Positions 10,895 to 21,258 are shown, counted from the first letter of the stretch. The stretch is DNA of 26,859 bases from Trichosphaerium sp. ATCC 40318 (GCA_038496445.1 JALMLS010000292.1:1-26859), one strand, 5' to 3'. Notes: a model not told the origin generated them from the sequence alone. Made by a program: numbers and translations.

Positions 10895-13800
10895 ATGGCA
10901 ACACGTTACTTTTTATTATTCGCTTTAGTGGCGACGGTATCCCTTCACCAATGTGCAGTACTTTTTGCGGACACCAACGGTAGGAGTAATTAATTCCACG
11001 TACAGCAGAGGGTGTATATTAACAGTACTATTGTAGGTGTAGATAATGGCAACTGTCGTTTGAACCCATGTAAATCCTTGAGATATGCCTTGTTTTCTGA
11101 AGCGATATCTGATGACGTGATAAAGCTTGGTGCCGGATTGTATGCGGGTAAGACAGAACAGTTTCAATAATTATTAAATAGTTTTGTACAAGGCAATAAT
11201 ACCAACCTCACGGTTAGTGTTCTGAATCTGTCCAAAATTACGATTGAAGGTACGTTTATGGTTTTGACTCACACTAAATTACCAAACTTTTGTTGTTATG
11301 ACACGTGGTAGGAAGTGGTGATTTAGATACTATTATTGATGGCGAAGATACCAATTACTTTATGAATGTAACGACTTTTGGTGTTAATATTACACTCTCA
11401 AACCTTATAATTCAACAGATGGACTGTCCTAGGTTTGTACGTACAACATACAATTAACACTGAGTTTAACAATATTGAAACCCCTCTTTAGCATTTCAAT
11501 AACAGTAACTATGATATCGCTTCGGTACTTACAACACGAGGTGGGCATGTTGACATTAGGTACAGCTTTGCAAAACTGCAAAATATTGGAAGTTTTTTTA
11601 CCCAACACGTGGCTTTATTCGTAGCAAACCTACACCTGTTCTTGTAGATTTCTTAGGACCACACCGGTTACTTAGCTTTCGCTTTGTCGATTGTAGGACA
11701 GCTAGGTTACTAAATATTTAAAGCCCTGATAGCAAGGGCACAGGCGTACAGCAACGTGTTTTTTAGTTGAATAGCTGTAAGACCGTAAAACTAGATAAGC
11801 GAGTCGTGTAAATTGTATCCGCGAGCTCAAAAGCATGTTTTTTTTTGACGAATTATTTGGTTTGAGTGAATAGTAACTGTTATTTCGTTTCACGGGTATT
11901 TCTCATCGAGATGCTTCTTTTTGATACTACTTGTATCCATTACAATACGTCTATTCTAACTGGTACTATCGCAGGGACTGTCTTTTTCGTCGAAATGTAT
12001 GCGACAACGGTATTACATACAGCATACTATACAATCAAGGAGGCTCTATGTTATTGAAAGGGTTGGAGGACATTTGAACTTGTAGTTTTAGTGATAACTC
12101 TTTAGAGTACATTTTGAAAGAAACTCAGCAAGTGTTCGCGTTTTCAACTCATCACTAGTTGTTGAAAGTTCCACCTTCGTAGATGGAAGAGCGTACGAAG
12201 GTGCCGCTTTCAAAATAAATTGTTTCTGACGGTTTAAGGGCAAATTTATGGGCAAACATCGAATGTGATTGTAAAGAATAGCAGCTTTTTATTTTGTTCA
12301 TATCTTGGAATCAGTATGTTTACCACGTTTTTTTGGAGTTAATTGTTCTAGCAATGGCATTTTATCCAGGCCCCTTCTCAACTTTACACATTTCAGATTC
12401 TACATTTACAAACAACACAGCTGCATACCTTAGTGGGGCAGTATGGGTGACTCATGGGGACACCTCAATACAAGGCTGCACTTTCAGGTAAAATAAAATG
12501 ATCTAAAACGCTGATGCAGTTGTAGTAATTACATCGCTCATAATGTTGGTGTAGTATACAACGGGTATGGCTTTTTCTCAATGCAAGACTGCACTTTCAG
12601 GTAAATAAATGAGTGTAGAAAAAATGAATAGCGCTTATGCAGTTGTAGTAATAACACCGCTCGTGGCGTTGGAACACTAAGACTGAAAGCAGATAAAATT
12701 GAAGTAGAAAATAACATATTCAAGAACAATATTGGACCAGGCACTACCATGTACCATAACATACGCTGATAGAATCTAGCTATCTCATTCGAGCACAGTA
12801 TACCTACACTCGGTTATTTAAAATACACTACAGTATCAAACAACACGTTCGAAAATACCAATCCAGCTGATTTTGATTACTTGTTACCAGGGATTACTGG
12901 AGGTACCTTTTCTATTTGTAGCTGTTTTAATGACGTGTTGTTCAGGCAATATGTTTAGCACATTACGTATACCACTGTTTTCAAATTGGGTCAAAGAGAA
13001 ATCAGATACTGTCGAACATCTGGTTATTGACAGTGGCTTTCTGAATTTTTCAAAGGATGGAGTGTTGGAAGTGTATTCGAGTTTAAATGCTGAACGTGGA
13101 CGAATTTATGTACTGTTGTTGAAATAACAACGATGCACTGCTTAACTTGTAATTTAGGGAACGTTTTCTAACCTCGAGAAACAGCTCATACTCAAACACA
13201 ATTGCACCTCCTCAGTTTCTGGCATGATATTAGATTCCATAGGAATAGAAAACAAAGGTACATGTCTTAGTTGAAGATCACATGATTAACCTTGTAAACT
13301 AGGATCAATGAGCTTGCATACTTTATTATTAAGCACAATATTTATCCCTCATACTACTATTGTTAACCTCGAATATGGCACTTTGAGAATTGCACCAGAG
13401 ATGTTTGTTCATGGACAAGAAAGCTGTTTGAAAATGCTTCAAAACTCGAAATTAGTTGTTGACGTAAGTGTATGGTCATGTCAACTTGCTTACGAATATG
13501 TAGGGACGTGTAGCCCTAAAATCCACCGATATTCTTATTAGCCCTCACAGCAGGTTCAATATTACACTGGGCAAGTCTTATTTGGCCATCACTGAATCAA
13601 ATATTACTATTAGTAAGTGTCATCGTTTACAGCCTTCGATTTATTTTTGTTTAGTGGGTACACTGTTTGTATTAATACCAACTTCAACACCCGTTCTACT
13701 ATTTGACATATTCCCTTTGATTGAATTCTCTGAAGGGTCAAGTATTATATTTAATGGAACTATGATTGTTGACCACAGCAGTACTTTGCCATTTTTGACC

Positions 13801-15166
13801 ACACTAGTGTTTTCAAATAGTTCCATGTCAATTCAGATGGTGGAACGAGAACAAATCTTAAAAGCTTGGAGGTGGATTGATGCTACGACTATAATAGGAA
13901 TATCAGTTGGCTGCATTGGATTGCTTTTAACTCTGTCTGTAGTCACTGTTGTATTATACTTTTGGTATGTTGTTAAAATCATATCCTAAACGGCAGTAAC
14001 TAAAGTAGGAAATCTTCTCCAATATTGAGGGCATCAACATCAGAACTACTTTTGGTCATACTTGTTGGTATCGGCTTGTTGTATTGTGGCACTATTGTTT
14101 GGTATGGCAGTAGTTCCTTGGTTTGTATACTAAAACTAACTCATTAAAGGAGTGCTCCTATATCTGATGCTATCTGTGAGTTGCGGATATGGATTCCATT
14201 GATGGGATTTATTACTACTATGGCGTACGCTTTATTTCAGTAGAACTACAATAGTTTGAACTAACCACAACTTTAAGGCCGCTTGTGGCGAAAACTTACA
14301 GAATTCACAGGATATTTAACACCCTTAAGAAACGTCCCACTTATGTTGTTGCAGTGCCTCTAATAGATGTGGTTAAACTAACAGCTGCATTAATTTGCGG
14401 TCAAATAGTATCCTTATGCCAAGCTTTTGTTTGTTTCGTTTTAGATTCTCCTTAAACTTGTTAAGATTGCTTTAATTATGTGGTCGGCAATGTCTCCAAA
14501 CCGAATTGGTTACACACCAGATCCAAACAATAGCAACACTAAACTTGCACACTGCAAGAGTAGATACGCTAGCGTATTTCTGATTATCACTATCCTATAC
14601 AATGTACCAATCTATTGGTACTTCATTTTATTAACAATTGTTTAGGGAATAATATTGATTGTTGGTTCATATCTTGCATTTGCTGTCCGCAAGGCTCCAA
14701 GTATTTATAATGAATCACGTTGGTTGGGAGCAGCTATTTATGATATGTTTGTATGGGCGCTGATACTTGTTGGGTTGGGATACGCCATCACGTCACCATC
14801 ACTTCTTAAAAGTGTGAGTATTCTCTTCTCAATTGCAATTTGGATAAGTACAACAGGTAAATCACAAACAACTTTGGACCTAATTACTAAATCTTGTTCT
14901 TTAGTGACTCTTGCTGTTATCTTTGCGCCAAAGTTGTATGTCATTTTCTTTGGCAATGACGTACCTCTCAGTTCTCAACAGTAAGTACTATGTGCTCATA
15001 ATGAGCTAATGTAGTTAGGCAACATTCGCTTGATTTCGGTGCTTTGGACATGTGCAATGAACCTGATTTGAAGAAGAGAATCAAAAAACTAGAGGCCGAG
15101 AATCAAAGTTTACAAACCGAAAATCAAAGCTTGCATGCTCGCCTTTCAACGAGCAGTACCAATTGA
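10895..15166 (+). CDS. Class C (GABA-B-like) 7TM receptor with Pmp-like beta-helix ectodomain and coiled-coil tail
   Basis: Signal peptide at residues 1-25. Exons 10895-10979, 11037-11147, 11193-11249, 11312-11436 and one starting at 11492 encode repeats such as NPCKSLRYALFS and RGGHVDI. Exons 12352-12487, 12526-12600, 12649-12750, 12799-12902, 12946-13109, 13158-13257, 13303-13507, 13554-13612 and 13655-13964 give more beta-helix coils (IQGCTFRSN, FTNNTAA) and TM1 (IIGISVGCIGLLLTLSVV). Exons 14009-14101, 14150-14239, 14278-14407, 14445-14603, 14646-14856 and 14905-14980 supply TM2-TM7 with class C signatures: SSPILRAS, CELRIWIPLMGF, KTYRIHRIF, LAFAVRK, NESRWLGAAIYD, FAPKLYVIFF. The last exon, 15019-15166, is a heptad coiled coil (KKRIKKLEAENQSLQTENQ), as in GABA-B receptors. 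Frames agree throughout except 11610-12240, where coding patches do not join cleanly. Total about 1,000 aa. Presumably a plasma-membrane G-protein-coupled receptor; ligand unknown. Confidence 0.8.
12478..12672 (+). repeat. Tandem duplication of an exon-intron unit in the receptor gene
   Basis: The segment starting GCACTTTCAGGTAAA at 12478 recurs at 12591. Each copy carries the 3' end of a beta-helix exon (GCTTTC/CTF), an intron ending GCAGTTGTAG, and the start of the next exon (TAATTAC / TAATAAC...CGCTC). Exon ends and intron ends are both conserved, so coils were multiplied by duplicating whole exon-intron units of about 113 bp. Confidence 0.7.
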
Positions 15167-15458
15167 TAGTGATACACCCTCATTCTTTATTGTTTATTTA
15201 ACAATTTGGTTATGAATAAAACCTTTAGTTTTGTCATTAAGTGGTTGCCTTAACCAATGTTGATAGTCACTAGACCTTATTTGAAGTAGACCATTAGGTG
15301 CAACTTGAATTGCCTAGCTGGCGCAACGGTTATTCTAACAATACTATTTTTGTGTTTTTGAGAAGAGGACTTCCTGAAAGTTGAACAATGCGACAGTCCT
15401 CTGACTTCGTTTTTCGCTCACGTTGTTATCTTCTTGCACAAGATTTAGAATGTTTCTA

Positions 15459-15519
15459 GGTTAAGCTACCTGTTAAAGGACTCACTATAAGTAGAAAGCA
15501 CGTGACTTTTTTGGTCTTA
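15459..15519 (+). repeat. Dispersed ~60-bp repeat, copy B
   Basis: This is the second copy of the element at 8693-8750. It starts GGTTAAGCTACCTG, keeps AAAGGACTCACTATA and GCACGTG at the same spacing, and ends GGTCTTA. It sits about 290 bp after the receptor stop codon and 450 bp before the hAT-type element, in the same orientation as copy A on the plus strand. No target-site duplication could be recognised around either copy. Confidence 0.7.
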
Positions 15520-15636
15520 CCATCACATACAGTATTCTATAAAAAGATCTGCGAAATCCTACTTTAGCTTCCGTGTTCACACCATCCTTTACTCTCTATC
15601 TAATAGGAGAAAACATTATTTTCAAAGCACGAACAC

Positions 15637-15781
15637 ATGATACTCTTTGAAATATTTATAGTGTTTGATCAATTACCTATTGCAATACATGAATATGTTG
15701 GATCGTTGTACTGATCAGAACCATATTTGGTTATCTTCTCAACTTAGAAAAGTCAAAACACGTGATTTCGTCGAAATATAG
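15637..15781 (+). pseudogene. F-box-like remnant (low confidence)
   Basis: An ATG at 15637 opens a frame with an F-box-like start (FDQLPIAIHEYVGSLY). It stops after 25 codons and is continued one frame away by DQNHIWLSSQLRKVKTRDFVEI, ending at 15781. The LP...I...L pattern and spacing resemble the F-box of the intact LRR gene in this window. No LRRs follow, and the transposon lies 130 bp downstream. The match is short and could be chance. Confidence 0.25.
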
Positions 15782-15904
15782 CATAGAATAGTAGTAACTG
15801 GCTCAAAAATATTGTATCTTAGGTGACCATGGAACTAGTTGGAAATGTTATAATCTCTGTAAATAGCAAAGCTTTGACGCGTATGCTATACTTTCCTCGT
15901 CTCT

Positions 15905-15912
15905 GAAACCTT
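15905..15912. repeat. Target-site duplication, left copy (GAAACCTT)
   Basis: These eight bases abut the first base of the left terminal inverted repeat and are repeated exactly at 16668-16675 next to the right terminus. Eight bp is the diagnostic duplication length of hAT-superfamily insertions. Confidence 0.9.
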
Positions 15913-16667
15913 TAGAGGTGGCAAATACCGGTCCGATACCGGTCCGGTTTCAATATATCGGTTTTCGGTCCTTAACCGGTCCGTGATTTAGAACAAGAGC
16001 AGTATTCATTCAGTGAACATAAAAGTTGTTGGCTTCTTTTTGAACCACCACTGACTTTATTTTGAATAAAAGTAGCCTGAAACGCCTTAAAATTGAGAGT
16101 TCTACACATAGAGTGGTTGAAGGCCCTCAATCAGCCCGTTTTAACAAAATTACGGTTTAGCGCGGTAAAACAAGGTCACGCTGGCCTAACCGCTACTTTT
16201 TTTGTGTCAAAATGTGCCTGTGGTGACGTTATTTTGACATTTGGAACAAAATCACGTGCTGTTAGCTACTTTCTACACTTTCACCCAAACATCTTTTTAT
16301 CACTTTGTGCGCGTAGAGAAACATATCAATGCATTACTTACGCGAAATAATAGTATCTAAACTATTTTAGGTGTATGAAAAAAAAAAAGTGGTGAAATTC
16401 AAACCTGCCACAAAAAGTGTACAGCCACCTTATGTGCATGCACACAGTGAGTAGGTCAATAGATGGAGGGTTCTGAGATTTTGTGACAGGGACCGTTTGG
16501 ACCGATAAAAATCCAAGGGAGTACCCTTTGACAAAAATTCCTTTTTCGGCTATTTTTCCGATTTTCCAAGGTACTCCCTTTGACAGCGGACCGTTTGGAC
16601 CGTTTACGGACCGGTCTTTTGCGTTTCGGTCCCGAACCGGTTCGGACCGGTATTTCTGCCATCTCTA
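15913..16667. mobile_element. Non-autonomous hAT-superfamily DNA transposon (755 bp)
   Basis: The left end reads TAGAGGTGGCAAATACCGGT, and the right end, reverse-complemented, reads TAGAGATGGCAGAAATACCG. The two can be aligned for over 30 bp as terminal inverted repeats rich in ACCGGTCCG. Both ends are flanked by the identical 8-bp duplication GAAACCTT. TAGAG-type termini with 8-bp duplications are hallmarks of hAT elements. The interior has many subterminal GGTCCG/CGGACC motifs, as expected for transposase binding. It also has a pair of ACCGTTTGGACCG direct repeats (from 16490 and 16588), each close to a CCAAGG...CCCTTTGAC segment. No transposase frame exists (longest ORF 85 codons, no motif), so it depends on an autonomous copy elsewhere. 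One CACGTG lies inside (16253-16258). The exact duplication suggests a fairly recent insertion. Confidence 0.92.
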
Positions 16668-16675
16668 GAAACCTT
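16668..16675. repeat. Target-site duplication, right copy (GAAACCTT)
   Basis: This is an exact match to 15905-15912, directly after the last base of the right terminal inverted repeat. It reconstructs a single-copy empty site CTCTGAAACCTTGTACG. Confidence 0.9.
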
Positions 16676-17338
16676 GTACGCAGATTACTATTTATTACTG
16701 CTAAACTATTTACTGTTCGTCTATATTACCTATGGCTGTAAATGCCGGTGTGAAGACGGTATCTAAATGACTGCTGGTTAAATCGAAAACAAAATACAAG
16801 ACTGAATTACTTTTTACCTAGCTCTGGTCGTATATATACGTACTTGTACATACCACTGAGTTAATTCCACGCTTGTTCAGTGGTTTTTAATAAAACTCCG
16901 TTCAAACAAGAAACACGTGCCTCGAGACGGCAGAGAATTAACTTATGATTATTAATTTGAAGAATTAGAGTGAAGTGACTTTGTTCATATCTTCTCGTAA
17001 ACGACCATTCCGAGAGTGTATCAATAACAAGCAATACCCGGAGTTTGAATAAAAAGAAATAGATACGGAAAGAGAGCGTAGACACGCAAACTTGGCCGCA
17101 CATTTCTGTTAACTTTTCAGTTTTACTTTTACTCAGTTTTTACTCTAGCGGTCCTAGCGTCACATTCACATTGGTATTTTTTCTCACACCAACTTCCCAT
17201 TATTTATGACCTAACGATACTGTGATAAACTCGACTTGTAGCGAACAACTTTTGTAAATTCTGCAAACTGTGCTTGACTTCGCATTATTGCTTAAAACGA
17301 ACATAAATAACACCTTCAACCTTCAAATACTGCTTCCT
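16676..17338. other. Intergenic / promoter side of the Zn2Cys6 gene
   Basis: There are about 660 bp between the transposon and the transcription-factor start. One CACGTG is at 16914-16919. A minus-strand frame at 16861-17103 (80 codons, starts MCGQVCVSTLSF) has a hydrophobic start but no family motif. It is not called as a gene, although its position would make it divergent from the regulator. Confidence 0.4.
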
Positions 17339-19680
17339 ATGACTACCGAACCTCCATTAAAAAGACGACGTTTAGAACTGAGTTTCAGAGCTACAAAACG
17401 CGGCAGTCATGCTTGTATAGCTTGTCGTAAGTCACATACAAAGTGTGATGGAGGAAAGCCTTGCGGGCGTTGTATTGCAAGAAATATTGAATGTATTTTC
17501 GCAAAACCCAAAAAAAGAGGACCAGTATCAAGCACGTGATATATATGTTCCTAATGTACTGTTTAATTTACTGTAAACTTAGATGAACAACAAATAGCGA
17601 CTATAGAACGCCTTAGAGCACAACTCGCTTTACAATCACGTGAGGCAGAACATTGGCGTAAGCAGTTCTCTAAGCTTACCACAAACCAGGTATTTATCAG
17701 AGAAACCGTAAAATAGTAGTTTAACTTTTAGACAACATTGTTTTATTACGCTTTTTGAGCGTTAACGTACTTGGGTAAACAAATAATACCACCTCAAACT
17801 AAATTATAATTCTGAAGAATAATTTTTTTTCTTTTCTCAGAGTGTTTTATGGAACCTGTGTATAGACTTGAACGTTTCGTCGTGTGTTACGACGTGGCTA
17901 ATGAATTATGAAAGGATATACTTTCCAGAGTTTGTACGGCGTATAACAAGCTTACTAGCACTTCTAATTCATCTCTAAAGGGCGTACCACTTCGACATTG
18001 GAACTCTGAAAACATTATCTCGGCAATACGAAACTGTACATGTACGTGCTTTGATTGGCTCTTTTGAGTGCTGCATAATGTTAATAATGTTTTAGCGTGG
18101 TCTGCTGACCCTACTATATTTGAAATACTCTCTATAATTGCCACAGGAGCGCGTCATATTTTCCCGAGAGCATCTGAAAAACTTTTCGATGTTTGTGAGC
18201 AAGTATATTCTAACCTTAATGAAATGGTTCACCCTTCTGTTGCTAGTACGCCACAAGTTATACCAGTATCACATCTAATGCTTATGGTAGCTGGCTTGGT
18301 TCTCCTGGGTAAAGATTCTGGATTCTTTGCTGGAAAGCCGGAAGTATCTTTGTACACTAAAAAGGCCAAAAGTATGTTACAGTTAGGCTTTTGTTCAGCT
18401 AAGTAGTGCGTAGATATGCTATCTACACTTGTTAATGATCCTTCTTATTCATCGTTTAAACATCTTAAACTTGTAGAAAGAGGTGTTCGGTTATACTCTC
18501 ATCACGTGTTTACAGATAGGTAAACTTATCAAAAATCATGAAAAAACTGAGAATTACTTACGCTTTTATTTTTACAGGGAAAACGCTCTTCGTCACTTGC
18601 AAGTAATAAGTGACGAATTCTTCAAACACAGGAAAAGAACATCTAGACCATCTTTAGCTCTAGCAACTCAAATGATGTGGTTAGCTTTTGGAAAGGTAGG
18701 ACTTTTTTTAGTAGTCTTTTTGGAAGCTCTTTAGTTTTTGAAGCGTTTAATGGTCGTTTAAGATGTGGCTTACAATTTCAAGACAACAACCGCCGTCCAC
18801 GGGTGTGGCTTATAGGCTATATAGTATTGTACGAGAAATCTATTAAAGTATTAAATCAGGAAATTGCTAACCTAAAATGAGGATTAAAGTCTGAGGAGGA
18901 ATTTACACATTTTTTATACAGACATACAAGAGTTAAGAAACGTGCTACACATGTACTAGATCCAAGGCGGTACCCTGAAATGTATGTAAGGTTCTTAACA
19001 ATGAGTACTGGGATTTCTGCGCTTATATACTTCGCCGGAGGACACATACAAGAAGCTCTAAGGGTAAGCCAAGTTAAAAAAATATCGTTGACACTTTTGG
19101 TTTAGAAAAGTAAAGAGTTATTTTATGGTTGTGCCATCTACCCTGATAGCCCTCACCATAAGCATATTCTACACGATCTTGGTATTATTTCAATTCATAA
19201 TAACGACGTACCATTTCTACAAGAGGTCAGTTTTCTACAATATATTAACACAAACTGTTTGTTTATAAACTCCTAGATTATGATTCTACTACACAATAAA
19301 TTCACGGGCTCTGAACACTTGATAGGGTAACTTACAATTCGCTATACCTTTACGCATCTAATGATTGGAATCTTTGTAGGTCTTTACTGATATTGGCAGA
19401 TGAACGTGGCTTGGAATATGATAAGAAACGTTTGTTGAAGATGTTTGGTATGGATACAATTTTATCAAGCGATACGGAACCTCGTATTGATACAGAACCA
19501 AACTACGATATTCTAGAGCCTGTAGAGAACTGTTTATCTATACAAGACGAATTAGAATTGTTTCCTCCTGAAGAGGAACTAGATTTAGATTTATTTCATT
19601 CAGAGAGAGAAGTTGGCCAGGCCTTTGCAGAGACCGACCTACAAGTAGATGTAGATATACATTGCACGACTATATTTTAG
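17339..19680 (+). CDS. Zn2Cys6 (Gal4-type) transcription factor, 12 exons
   Basis: Exons 17339-17535, 17617-17689, 17841-17933, 17981-18041, 18096-18371, 18414-18519, 18578-18695, 18763-18828, 18890-19063, 19106-19225, 19277-19326 and 19380-19680 close in frame at 544 aa. A basic nuclear-localisation motif PPLKRRR (residues 5-11) is followed by a complete binuclear cluster. Its Cys residues are 26, 29, 36, 42, 45 and 52 (CxxC-x6-C-x5-CxxC-x6-C), then KKRGP. A helical linker, an alpha-helical middle region and a very acidic C-terminus (EEELDLDLFHSE), likely an activation region, follow. Start chosen at MTTEPP because the upstream Met would only add a hydrophobic leader. The first intron is uncertain: retaining it would add a coiled coil (EQQIATIERLRAQL), but no GT donor fits that phase. 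An apparent in-frame TGA at about 18878 falls inside an intron. Probably a DNA-binding regulator; targets unknown. Confidence 0.85.
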
Positions 19681-19958
19681 TCGCAGAAGCTAACAAATAA
19701 ACAGAACATTTTTGTTTCGCGTTGTCGCAAGTTCTTGCTACTAATCAAAGGGCTTCGCAGTTTCTTGGAGAAGTCGTAGTCCTAATAACAATCGAGTATT
19801 GTTAAAACAATATAACGCTAAGCTTATGACAGCTAAATACCCAAACAAGCACAACGATTCAAAACACGTGTTTTGGTTCTAACTTGAAAGAAAGGATGTA
19901 GCAATAAACGGCGGTTGTTTATGAATTGCAGCGTATAGATGCGTGATACTGAGTGCCA

Positions 19959-20603
19959 ATGTTTGGAGCGTTGGTAGAGTTTTGTAGAAATCAAACAATG
20001 GATATTGCTGCTGTCACAGTTTTTGATGTCGAAAACGAGACGGATAGCAATAAATTGCGTGATCCTGGTCTAGGTGTAAGAAGTGCAATCGATCCAATAA
20101 CGTTGGAGAGTTATAGTTGCGGCATGGGTAGTGTGATATTATCTAAACAGGGTTCCAACAGATACGTACTAAAATCCACGCAGTGGACTGAAGCTGTCGA
20201 AAACAATACATAACAACGAACAGTACACTGTTCGGACCATTCCCACCTGTGTACATAGTTTTTTCAATGTAGGAAATGTTGCCAACGATAGTGTCTAGGC
20301 TTTTTTCAAGACTCAGAAAGGCGCACAGCCTAGCACTTACCAAGAAGTTATTTTTTAGAATCACTATCTCCTTATTTGTGGATGGGAAGTTCCTATCTCT
20401 CAAAATGGCGATGATACCTAAGAATGCACAGAGACGATTTTCAAACACGTACTCGAAACTCTTGGCTGTTGCTTTCTCAAAACGGTTGGTTTCCATTTTG
20501 GTTTACTTCTATCTAGCTATTCTCTTTCTTTGACTCCAGCGGTTTCGGAAAACAAGATGCCGAGTTAGATTTGTTTCGGGAAGGAAGACCCCGAACAGTT
20601 TGA
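19959..20603 (+). CDS. Unrecognised small protein, 3 exons (tentative)
   Basis: Exons 19959-20165, 20273-20484 and 20540-20603 join in frame to 160 aa plus stop, with a GTACT donor then a GTTGG donor, and TGTAG and CCAG acceptors. The N-terminal third is acidic/polar (MFGALVEFCRNQTMDIAAV). The middle is basic and hydrophobic (LFSRLRKAHSLALTKKLFF), possibly an amphipathic helix. The end reads GKQDAELDLFREGRPRTV. The ELDLF stretch resembles the acidic end of the preceding Zn2Cys6 protein (LDLDLF), but this is too short to argue common origin. No family recognised. A minus-strand frame overlapping exon B is judged a shadow. Confidence rests only on frame closure. Confidence 0.4.
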
Positions 20604-21258
20604 AAATGACGACAGTCTGAGCATTTTTGTACAAACCCAAACTGAAGTTTCTTTTACACCTCTACATCGATGAATGTGTTTGTTCTTACTGCGTATAGTG
20701 TTTTTTGTTGTTTATAATAAGAAACTTGAACTGCACGACGATTTTCGCGTCGACCTTCGTATTTTCCAACTATCAACTAGAATTCTACATTTTGTTGTGC
20801 TTTTAAACGTCATAGCATTGGTTAATTGTGCACTATCACTATTTTCCAGAGTTAGAAAATATGGAATTGACGAGAGCTAGTTATGTCGCTATCTTATATT
20901 CGTAACTGTGGGTTACTGTAATGTAACCGAAAGCCTCTAAATTAATAGTGAACTTTCTTTTGTTGTAAGTACGGTAGTTCCGTAACAGCAATCACTAGCG
21001 TACCGTGTCGTTACAGCGCTAGCAATACAAAGCGAGCGTTAGGCGAACTATCAACGTTGAAGAGAGAAGCGGTTTTATTTTTAAACCAAACTTCCGAACA
21101 CAGTATAGTGACGTTAATAGGAACCTCATCAAGGTCATTAGACTACCGTATCCTTTTGTGCATAAACTTGCCTAATTAAGAACGCCACTTTCCTAACGCG
21201 GCGATAGAAACCAAAAAACACCCAACACCCACCACACGAGATACACCCCACAAACAAC
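20604..21258. other. Intergenic / upstream region of the LPMO gene
   Basis: No supported gene. A 68-codon plus-strand frame (20674-20880) is hydrophobic with no motif or splice partner. The last ~45 bp before the LPMO start are strongly C/A-rich (CACCCACCACACGAG, CACCCCACAAACAAC). This looks like the 5' leader of a highly expressed gene and differs from the T/A-rich leaders of its neighbours. Confidence 0.45.

Noticed and set aside
14857-14904. Read-through of the 48-nt segment in TM7 of the receptor
   Set aside because: It is a multiple of three, so the frame stays open, but it has GTAAA...TTTAG ends. Removing it makes a continuous TM7 (WISTTVTLAVIFAPKLYV) like other class C receptors.
15311-15385. 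tRNA-like stretch (TAGCTGGCGCAACGGTTA resembles a D-arm / A box)
   Set aside because: No matching B box (GGTTCRANYCC) follows at the right distance and no acceptor or anticodon stems pair.
16093-16350. 85-codon frame inside the hAT element as transposase fragment
   Set aside because: No hAT transposase motif is visible; length and composition are consistent with chance.
18840-18890. Apparent in-frame TGA inside the Zn2Cys6 gene (stop readthrough or pseudogene)
   Set aside because: A GTACG donor at 18829 and a TTAAAG acceptor at 18889 remove it and restore frame on both sides.
20143-20496. 117-codon minus-strand frame opposite the small three-exon gene
   Set aside because: No splice partner or family motif. 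The plus-strand frame here joins two other exons exactly, so the minus frame is treated as a shadow, though not with full certainty.
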